The notes under the pieces: model-generated
What the model was told of the DNA's origin: nothing
The model's database searches: none
What the model saw: only the letters and a program-made list of their open reading frames with translations
Shown here: piece by piece, positions 58,337 to 64,000 of the stretch
How the letters are laid out: every line of letters begins with the position of its first letter
How positions within the stretch are numbered: position 1 is the stretch's first letter
Made by a program: the position numbers and the translations under genes
Assembly: GCF_019430945.1 (NCBI RefSeq)
Contig: NZ_JAHYCB010000006.1
Coordinates: 1 to 64,000 of the forward strand
Direction: 5' to 3'
Source: Neorhizobium populisoli
GTDB lineage: Bacteria > Pseudomonadota > Alphaproteobacteria > Rhizobiales > Rhizobiaceae
DNA: 64,000 nucleotides

Positions 58337-59911
58337 ATGCGCCTCGAAGCAAGGCTGAGCGAAGCTGTTTTACGGTTCGGTCCGAAGACCGCGCTGGTCG
58401 CCGGCGATATGCGGCTGACCTATGCCGAGCTCGATGCATCGGCGACCCGGCTGGCTTCCTCGCTTGCCCGCGCCGGCGTGGTTGCCGGCGACCGGGTGCT
58501 GATGGTGCTCGACAACGGCCATGAGGCGGTGATCGGCTTTTTCGGCACCTGGAAACTCGGCGCCACCGCTTGTCCCGTTCATCCGTCCATCAAGTCAGAT
58601 AAACTTGCGGGCATCATGAGCAGTATCGAAGCTGCGGTGATCATCACGCATCCGCGGATGCGCACCACCGTCGAGGCGGCGCTTGCGACTGCCAGGCTGA
58701 AGCCGCTGCTGGTCGTCATCCAGGCTGGCGACGATCTGGGCACTGCCCTTCGTTTCGAGGACCTGATTGCCGCACAGGCCGACGAATTGCCGCCCGCGCC
58801 GCTGGACGAAGAAGGTCTGGCGCTGGTCATCCACACATCCGGTTCCACCGGGCGCCCCAAGGGCGTGATGCTGACCCATGCGAATGTGACCGCTGCCTGC
58901 GAGGCGATCGTTTCCTATCTCGGCAATACGCCCGATGACACCGTGCTCAGCGTCCTGCCGCTGTCCTTCGGTTACGGCATCACCCAGGTCGTCACCATGG
59001 TGATGGCCGGCGGCACGCTGGTGCTGGAAAAAAGCTTTGCTTTCCCGCGCAAGATCATCGAGCGGCTAGCCGAGGAGAAGGCGACGGGCTTCCCGCTCGT
59101 CCCGCCGATGGCGGCACTGATCACCGGCATGAAGGATCTGGCGCCGGGTTTTCTGCCGTCGCTGCGTTATATTACCAGCGCGGCCGCGGCCCTCCCGCCT
59201 GCCTTTACCGAGCGGCTGCAGCATCTGCTGCCGGATACGCAGCTTTTCATCATGTACGGCCAGACCGAATGCATCCGCGCCACTTACCTTTCGCCGGAAG
59301 AAGCGATGCGCCGTCCGCTTTCCGCTGGCCACGCCATTCCCGGCACGCGGGCTTTCGTGGTCGATGACAATGGCGAACCCGTTCCGCCCGGCGTGATCGG
59401 CGAACTCGTCATCGAAGGCCCGCATGTGATGCGCGGCTACTGGGACGACCAGCTTTCGACAGCACGGACACTGTCACCGGCGCTTGGGCCTCGCCGCCTC
59501 AATACCGGCGACCTGTTCCGCGCCGATGAGGACGGTTTCCTCTATTTCATTAGCCGGCGCGACGACATCATCAAGACGCGCGGCGAGAAGGTTAGTCCGC
59601 AGGAAGTCGAGCGGGCGATCTACGCGCTGCCCGGCATCAAGGAAGCAGCGGTCGGCGGGGTCGAAGACGCCGTCTTCGGCCAGGTCGTGCGGGCCTATGT
59701 GGTGCTGGAAGAGGGCGTGACGCTCACCGAGCGTGAGATCATCCGCCACTGCGCCGGGCTGCTGGAAGACTACATGGTGCCGAAGGGCGTGGAGTTCATG
59801 ACGGCGCTGCCGCGTACGGTGACGGGCAAAATCCGCCTTGGCGCGGAACAGCAGGCCGAACAGGCTCCGATCGAACAAAAGAACGAAGTGATACAAGGAA
59901 ACGTAGCATGA
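58337..59911 (+). CDS. AMP-forming acyl/aryl-CoA or acyl-ACP ligase
   Basis: This 524-residue adenylate-forming enzyme has the P-loop LVIHTSGSTGRPKGVMLTH, motif MYGQTECIRATY, GDLFRADEDGFLYFISRRDDIIKTRGEKVSP and the C-terminal lysine region PRTVTGKIRLG. It starts 22 bp after an acyl carrier protein gene (GAGGAG upstream). By analogy with stand-alone adenylation domains, it probably activates a carboxylic acid and loads it on that ACP. Its stop overlaps the next start by 4 nt. A generic acyl-CoA synthetase remains possible. Confidence 0.85.
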   Translation: MRLEARLSEAVLRFGPKTALVAGDMRLTYAELDASATRLASSLARAGVVAGDRVLMVLDNGHEAVIGFFGTWKLGATACPVHPSIKSDKLAGIMSSIEAAVIITHPRMRTTVEAALATARLKPLLVVIQAGDDLGTALRFEDLIAAQADELPPAPLDEEGLALVIHTSGSTGRPKGVMLTHANVTAACEAIVSYLGNTPDDTVLSVLPLSFGYGITQVVTMVMAGGTLVLEKSFAFPRKIIERLAEEKATGFPLVPPMAALITGMKDLAPGFLPSLRYITSAAAALPPAFTERLQHLLPDTQLFIMYGQTECIRATYLSPEEAMRRPLSAGHAIPGTRAFVVDDNGEPVPPGVIGELVIEGPHVMRGYWDDQLSTARTLSPALGPRRLNTGDLFRADEDGFLYFISRRDDIIKTRGEKVSPQEVERAIYALPGIKEAAVGGVEDAVFGQVVRAYVVLEEGVTLTEREIIRHCAGLLEDYMVPKGVEFMTALPRTVTGKIRLGAEQQAEQAPIEQKNEVIQGNVA

Positions 59912-60906
59912 TCCAGACTGCGCAGCGCCTTCCCCTAACCGAGCGGTTTTCCGCCGAAACGCTGAAGCTCGATGCGCAGGCCGAGATCGAGCGCATCTGC
60001 GACTGGATCCGCCAAGTGGTGGCTAAGGACCTGCGCAAACGCGGTGCGGTGCTCGGACTGTCCGGCGGCATCGATTCCAGCGTCACGGCGGCGCTTGCGG
60101 CGCGCGCGCTCGGCCAGGGCAAGGTCACCGGCATCTTCATGCCGGAGCACGATTCCGACCCGGAAAGCCTGCGGCTCGGCAAGGCGCTGGCGGAAGCCGT
60201 GGTCGTCGAGACGGTGCTGGAGGATATCGGCCCGTCGCTTGCCGCAGCCGGCTGCTATACGCGTCGTGACGGCTTCATCCGTCAGGTTGTGCCGGAATTC
60301 GGTGAGGGCTGGGGTTGCAAGGTGGTGCTGGAAGATGCGCTGACCGGCCGCGGCTACAACATCTCCTGGCTGGTCGTCGCCAATCCGGCCGGAGAACAGA
60401 GCCGCCACCGCATGCCGCTCGATGTCTACCTCGGCATGATCGCCGCCGCCAACATGAAGCAGCGCACCCGCAAGCAGATCGAATATTACCATGCCGACCG
60501 GCTGAATTTCGCCGTTGCCGGCACGCCGAACAGGCTGGAATACGACCAGGGCTTTTTCGTCAAGAATGGCGACGGTGCAGCCGATTTCAAGCCGATTGCG
60601 CATCTCTACAAGAGCCAGGTCTACCAGCTGGCTGAAGCGCTCGGCGTGCCCGCCGAGATTCGCAGCCGCCCGCCGACCACCGATACGTGGTCGCTGCCGC
60701 AGGGCCAGGACGAGTATTATTTCTCGCTGCCCTATGGCCGGATGGATCTATGCCTTTACGGACTGGATAACGGGATTGCTCGGGAAGAGGTCGCGGAAGC
60801 GGTTTCGCTGACGCCGGATCAGGTCGATGCCGTGTGGCGCAATATCGCCTCGAAGCGAAAGGTGGCGGACTATCTGCATGCGCAGCCGCTGACGATGCTG
60901 AGATGA
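59908..60906 (+). CDS. NadE-like ATP-dependent synthetase (NAD+ synthase family)
   Basis: This 332-residue protein has the ATP-pyrophosphatase P-loop GLSGGIDSSVTAAL (52-57 SGGIDS) and the family segments KQRTRKQIEYYHADRLNFAVAGTPNRLEYDQGFFVKNGDGAADFKPIAHLYKSQVYQLAEALGVP and RPPTTDTWSLPQGQDEYYF. There is no N-terminal glutaminase domain, so it would use free ammonia. As the third gene of an ACP operon with an ATGA overlap, it may amidate the ACP-bound acid and not make NAD. Housekeeping NAD+ synthase in rhizobia is usually the long glutaminase-fused form; both readings remain open. Confidence 0.82.
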   Translation: MIQTAQRLPLTERFSAETLKLDAQAEIERICDWIRQVVAKDLRKRGAVLGLSGGIDSSVTAALAARALGQGKVTGIFMPEHDSDPESLRLGKALAEAVVVETVLEDIGPSLAAAGCYTRRDGFIRQVVPEFGEGWGCKVVLEDALTGRGYNISWLVVANPAGEQSRHRMPLDVYLGMIAAANMKQRTRKQIEYYHADRLNFAVAGTPNRLEYDQGFFVKNGDGAADFKPIAHLYKSQVYQLAEALGVPAEIRSRPPTTDTWSLPQGQDEYYFSLPYGRMDLCLYGLDNGIAREEVAEAVSLTPDQVDAVWRNIASKRKVADYLHAQPLTMLR

Positions 60907-60940
60907 GCCGCTGATCCCAGACATTTATTCGGAAATCTCA

Positions 60941-60972
60941 CCCTTCAGGTCAGAACCGGCCTGAAGGGTTTT
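60941..60972 (+). terminator. Intrinsic terminator of the ACP-ligase-NadE operon
   Basis: CCCTTCAGG (60941-60949) and CCTGAAGGG (60960-60968) form a 9-bp stem with a 10-nt loop, followed by TTTT. Confidence 0.85.
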
Positions 60973-60977
60973 GCATT

Positions 60978-62099
60978 TCAATCGAAACGATCCCCGATCA
61001 GCCGCATCCAGCCCTCGCCGGCAATGCCGCTGACCAGCGCCTGACCTGAGCGTATCGGCTCCAGTAGGCTCTTGTCACGCGCAGCCGCGACATAAAACGA
61101 GCGGCTGTGGAAGAAGCTGCGCCGTGTCATCAGCGCGGGGATGAGCCATGGATGAGCTGCGCCGCGGAGCGCTGCCGTTCCCATCTCGTAGGCATGGGCG
61201 AAAAGATCATCAACGAGATCGCCGGTCAGGGCGGGTGTCGACAGCGCCTGCAGAACCCAGCCGATACCGCCGGGGTTGGTGAAATAGGCGTAAGCCGCAA
61301 GTGGGCGATTATCGGCGGAATAACCCACCCGCCATTCCGGATAACCGAAATTGCGCTTCTGTTCGGCCTGTTCGATAAACCAGCGAATGCTTGCTTCGTC
61401 CCAACGAGGCCGAAGTGGGTATAGGTCTTTCAGAGAAAGAAGCGCATTGCCGAAAACATCCGGCGTGACGTCTTTGAATTTGATCTTGCTGTTCTCTCCG
61501 GAGCTGAACGGCACTTTTCGACCGAAATACATCAGACGATCGGCAACCCGGCCGAAGGGGCGGAGAATGCGCGCGGCGCCGACGCGTCGCTCGGCCAACT
61601 GGACCGCGGTCGAAGCCGGCCGCAACACGCGCAACCAATTCAGGCTGTAAGCCGGATCGAGCGGATTGCCGGACTTCTGCAAAAGGTTCATCGCCGTCTG
61701 GTTGGCGGTCTCCGTCAGGGAAATATCCTGCGGGCCGTTCAGGAAGGCACGTACCAGCCGCGCGCCGGCCAGCGGATTTTCCTTCGGGTTTTCCACCATC
61801 AGCGAACTGGCAAAGGCTGCCCTGAGCGGGCGGCCTTCAAGTTCCAGCCGGGAGGAAAATATGCCGACAAAACCGGTGATCGCGCCATTTGCTTCGACGA
61901 AGACCTTGGATCGGATATCCGGCTCGTTCCAAGGATGATCGAAGAATACATCCGCCAGATGCGCCATTAGCGCCGGAGACTGGGTTTTCGAGCCGCGAAA
62001 GGTTTTCTGGAAAAGCCGCGCCACGGCTTCGATATCATTCCGCTCGAAATCGCGGACCGTTGCCGCTTCGGTTTTGCCCGTCCCAATTTTGCCTGTCAT
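60978..62099 (-). CDS. GNAT-type acyltransferase-like protein
   Basis: This protein has 373 residues from ATG 62099 (AGGAG upstream). The N-terminal segment TVRDFERNDIEAVARLFQKTFRG and ANGAITGFVGIFSSRLELEGRPLRAAFASSLMVENPKENPLAGARLVRAFL follow a GNAT pattern. A second half with similar folds (RWFIEQAEQ...GYPEWRVGYSADNRPLAAYAYF) suggests a tandem arrangement. It is convergent with the ACP-ligase-NadE operon, so a role in acyl transfer from that ACP is plausible but unproven. No close family name is recognised. Confidence 0.7.
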   Translation of the reverse strand: MTGKIGTGKTEAATVRDFERNDIEAVARLFQKTFRGSKTQSPALMAHLADVFFDHPWNEPDIRSKVFVEANGAITGFVGIFSSRLELEGRPLRAAFASSLMVENPKENPLAGARLVRAFLNGPQDISLTETANQTAMNLLQKSGNPLDPAYSLNWLRVLRPASTAVQLAERRVGAARILRPFGRVADRLMYFGRKVPFSSGENSKIKFKDVTPDVFGNALLSLKDLYPLRPRWDEASIRWFIEQAEQKRNFGYPEWRVGYSADNRPLAAYAYFTNPGGIGWVLQALSTPALTGDLVDDLFAHAYEMGTAALRGAAHPWLIPALMTRRSFFHSRSFYVAAARDKSLLEPIRSGQALVSGIAGEGWMRLIGDRFD

Positions 62100-62151
62100 G
62101 GGCAATCTCCTGCTGTTGAGCTGGAACTTGCATGAGGAGAATTAAAATAAA

Positions 62152-62180
62152 CGAAAAGGCCCCGCGAAATGCGGGGCCTT
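62152..62180 (-). terminator. Intrinsic terminator of the PRC-barrel gene
   Basis: AAGGCCCCGC (62156-62165) and GCGGGGCCTT (62171-62180) form a 10-bp stem. On the reverse strand it is followed by TTCGTTTATTTT. Confidence 0.85.
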
Positions 62181-62205
62181 GAATGGGATTTTCCGGCTGT
62201 AGACG

Positions 62206-62598
62206 TTACATCCAATACGGCGGAACGCCGTAATAATCGTAGATCGTCCGGCCCTTGTCGTTATACCAGGTATCGTCGTCGAGATCCTTGTAGCGCGGGG
62301 CGCCGGTGATCTGGTCCTTGGTCAGGTCGATGCGGTAGCCGTCGAGCTGTTCGTCATAGTGGAGCTTTTCCCACGGCAGCGGATAATAGTCGTCGCCGAT
62401 GCCAAAAAAGCCACCGAAGCTCAAGACCGCATAACCGACGCGGCCGCCGCGCTTTTCGAGAAGCACGCGAGCGATGGAGCCAATATGCTTGCCGTCTGCG
62501 CCATAGACCTTGGTGCCTTCCACCTTGTCGCTGGCGATCAGCGACGGGGTGTCCTTGACGTAAGGGTTCTGGCCAGCTCGTGTTTCCTGATGCAGCAT
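62206..62598 (-). CDS. PRC-barrel domain protein
   Basis: This protein has 130 residues from ATG 62598 (GGAGG upstream). The PRC-barrel signature is visible: TPSLIASDKVEGTKVYGADGKHIGSIARVLLEKRGGRVGYAVLSFGGFFGIGDDYYPLPWEKLHYDE. A C-terminal tail rich in aromatic and acidic residues follows (YKDLDDDTWYNDKGRTIYDYYGVPPYWM). Such short proteins are common stress-related cytosolic proteins in rhizobia. It is divergent from fadD. Confidence 0.88.
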   Translation of the reverse strand: MLHQETRAGQNPYVKDTPSLIASDKVEGTKVYGADGKHIGSIARVLLEKRGGRVGYAVLSFGGFFGIGDDYYPLPWEKLHYDEQLDGYRIDLTKDQITGAPRYKDLDDDTWYNDKGRTIYDYYGVPPYWM

Positions 62599-62710
62599 GA
62601 TGCACCTCCATGTTTTTCTTGATTTATTGTCACAGCAGGAGAACGTGTGCCCGCAGCGGAGGTTCCGAGAATTCCGCTTTAGCCGAGCCTTTGTCGGCAA
62701 TCACACAACA

Positions 62711-62726
62711 TTGACGTTTACGTCAA
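62711..62726. promoter_or_regulatory. MerR-type dyad between the PRC-barrel gene and fadD
   Basis: TTGACG-ttta-CGTCAA is a perfect inverted repeat with a 4-nt spacer. It shares the ACG-TTT(A/G)-CGT core with the dyad at 48297-48310. It lies 145 bp upstream of fadD and 113 bp upstream of the PRC-barrel gene; fadD is the more likely target because fatty-acid genes are often under such regulators. Confidence 0.5.
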
Positions 62727-62870
62727 AGTTATTTAGCTGTCACATCATGCCTCTGGCTTGAAGCCATCACGTCGTGGCATAATCTGTTTCTCGCGGCAAA
62801 GTGGAGGACTTTGCCGCTGGCGCGCTTGGGAAGGCGTGAGATAACAAGAAGAACGAACGAGGAGGTCAGC

Positions 62871-64000
62871 ATGAACGAAGTCACCGCCCGCACCGAGGCC
62901 CATCCCGGCAGGACATGGCTCGCCTCTTATCCGCCCACCGTGCCGGCGGAGATCCCGCCGCTGAAGCACAGGTCGCTCGGCGAGCTCTTCGAGGAAAGCT
63001 GCGCGCTTTATGCCGACCGGCCGGCTTTCTCCAGCATGGGCAAATCGCTGACCTTCCGGCAGCTCGAAGCCGAAAGCCGCAAGATTGCCGCCTGGCTGCA
63101 GGCGCAGGGCCTCGTCAAGGGTGACCGCGTTGCGGTCATGCTGCCAAACATCCTGCAGAACCCCGTCATTGTTTACGGCATCCTGCGCATCGGCCTCGTG
63201 GTGGTGAACGTCAACCCGCTCTATACGCCCCGCGAACTGCAGCATCAGCTGAAGGATGCCGGCGCCAAAGCGCTGTTCACGCTGGAGAATTTTGCCCATA
63301 CGGTGCAGCAGGCACTGCCGAACACAGACGTCAAGCATGTGGTCGTCGCGACCATGGGCGACATGCTCGGCCTCAAGGGTCATATCGTCAATCTCGTCGT
63401 GCGCCGGGTGAAGAAGCTGGTGCCGGAATGGTCTTTGCCTTCGGCAAAAAGCTTTAAGCAGGTTCTGGCCGAGGGCGCGGCCAAGGCCATGAAACCCGTC
63501 GAGGTTTCCGGCCCGGACATCGCCTTCCTGCAATATACCGGCGGCACGACCGGCGTTTCCAAGGGAGCGATCCTGACCCACGCCAACCTGCTGGCCAACA
63601 AGGAGCAGATGGGCTTCTGGCTGGATACGGCTTTCCTGAACAAGCCGCGCCCGGAGCAGATCCAGTTCCTGTGCGCGCTGCCGCTCTACCACATCTTCGC
63701 GCTGACGGTGAATTCGCTGATGGGCATCGCCACCGGCGGCCACAATATCCTGATCGCCAACCCGCGCGACATCCCGGCCTTCGTCAAGGAGCTGCAGAAG
63801 TACAAGATCCACGTCTTCCCGGGCCTCAATACGCTGTTCAACGCGCTGATGAACAATGCCGAGTTCCAGAAACTCGACCAGTCTTCGCTCATCCTCGTCT
63901 TCGGCGGTGGCATGGCGGTGCAGCGGCCGGTGGCGGAACGCTGGATGAAGATGACCGGCTGCCCGATCACCGAGGGTTACGGCCTGTCGGAAACCTCGCC
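62871..64000 (+). CDS. fadD: Long-chain fatty-acid-CoA ligase FadD (cut by the right edge)
   Basis: An ATG at 62871 (GAGGAGG upstream) opens a frame that is still coding at the end of the window (376 complete codons). Read by eye, it includes TWLASYPPTVPAEIPP near the start, GDRVAVMLPNILQNPV, VVNVNPLYTPRELQHQLKDAGAKAL, the AMP-binding P-loop FLQYTGGTTGVSKGA, ALPLYHIFALT, and TEGYGLSETS at the very end. This is the FadD pattern; the C-terminal domain lies beyond the window. It activates long-chain fatty acids for beta-oxidation at the inner membrane. Confidence 0.93.
   Translation, partial: MNEVTARTEAHPGRTWLASYPPTVPAEIPPLKHRSLGELFEESCALYADRPAFSSMGKSLTFRQLEAESRKIAAWLQAQGLVKGDRVAVMLPNILQNPVIVYGILRIGLVVVNVNPLYTPRELQHQLKDAGAKALFTLENFAHTVQQALPNTDVKHVVVATMGDMLGLKGHIVNLVVRRVKKLVPEWSLPSAKSFKQVLAEGAAKAMKPVEVSGPDIAFLQYTGGTTGVSKGAILTHANLLANKEQMGFWLDTAFLNKPRPEQIQFLCALPLYHIFALTVNSLMGIATGGHNILIANPRDIPAFVKELQKYKIHVFPGLNTLFNALMNNAEFQKLDQSSLILVFGGGMAVQRPVAERWMKMTGCPITEGYGLSETS

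Noticed and set aside
1-64000. CRISPR array, prophage, rRNA operon or replication origin
   Set aside because: No regularly spaced repeats, phage structural genes, rRNA sequence or DnaA-box cluster typical of an origin was seen; the only repeated units are palindromic intergenic elements and one tandem operator-like pair.

Overview
The window reads as the chromosome of an alphaproteobacterium of the family Rhizobiaceae (Rhizobium/Neorhizobium/Agrobacterium/Sinorhizobium type). Evidence: GC-rich, densely coding DNA; a gcrA homologue whose promoter is dense in GANTC (CcrM) sites; the argD-argF-hslO block; a complete phoR-pstSCAB-phoU-phoB operon; a SAM-II riboswitch in front of metZ; and rhizobial palindromic intergenic repeats built around 'CTTCTCCCC...GGGGAGAAGG' or 'CCCTCCCC...GGGGAGGG'. 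Placement below family level is inference.

Layout. 1-0.5 kb: edge of an IS (start of a transposase running off the left end) and a small winged-helix-like ORF. 0.5-2.8 kb: secreted DUF4394 protein, divergent from an ECF sigma/RskA-type anti-sigma pair. 2.9-6.2 kb: CLC chloride channel with a C-terminal regulatory domain, alpha/beta hydrolase, UspA. 6.5-9.8 kb: the DNA-repair pair PdeM + Lhr-like helicase. 9.9-20.5 kb: pentapeptide-repeat protein, Rrf2 regulator + AhpD-like protein, YitT, TPR-methyltransferase, CAP lipoprotein, MATE transporter, pyrD, LuxR-type response regulator, LexA/S24-like repressor, periplasmic solute-binding protein. 20.5-26.3 kb: GT2 glycosyltransferase with an MshEN-like N-terminus, chemoreceptor, dehalogenase-like hydrolase divergent from an HxlR regulator. 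26.4-31.1 kb: tRNA-Gly(CCC), dCTP deaminase, SAM-II riboswitch + metZ, apaG, and a TPR protein fused to a PRMT-like arginine methyltransferase domain. 31.1-36.2 kb: ankyrin protein, hslO, argF, argD, gcrA. 36.6-37.6 kb: PACE efflux protein and an AT-rich orphan gene. 37.7-46.7 kb: the phosphate regulon followed by ppk2. 46.7-57.8 kb: membrane-anchored protein, nitronate monooxygenase-like protein, tRNA-Thr(CGT), methyltransferase + diiron protein, MetE-like protein, RraA/HMG-aldolase-like + DapA-like pair, L-2-hydroxyglutarate-oxidase-like and D-2-hydroxyacid dehydrogenase genes, tandem GNAT. 58.0-62.1 kb: acyl carrier protein / AMP-ligase / NadE-like operon with a convergent GNAT. 62.2-64 kb: PRC-barrel protein and the start of fadD.

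How the genes work together. Phosphate starvation would be sensed by PhoR/PhoU and relayed to PhoB, which would act on a Pho box upstream of pstS; PstSCAB imports phosphate and the neighbouring PPK2 uses polyphosphate. Methionine synthesis by MetZ appears to be controlled by a SAM-II aptamer overlapping a four-segment terminator/antiterminator. The gcrA promoter carries CcrM sites and a CtrA-like box, as expected for a cell-cycle regulator. The most promising less-described items are the bacterial PRMT9-like protein, the ACP/AMP-ligase/NadE-like operon, the MshEN-GT2 fusion, the tandem operator-like repeats of the HxlR pair, and a MerR-type dyad shared by two distant promoters. All calls come from reading the sequence; no database search was run.
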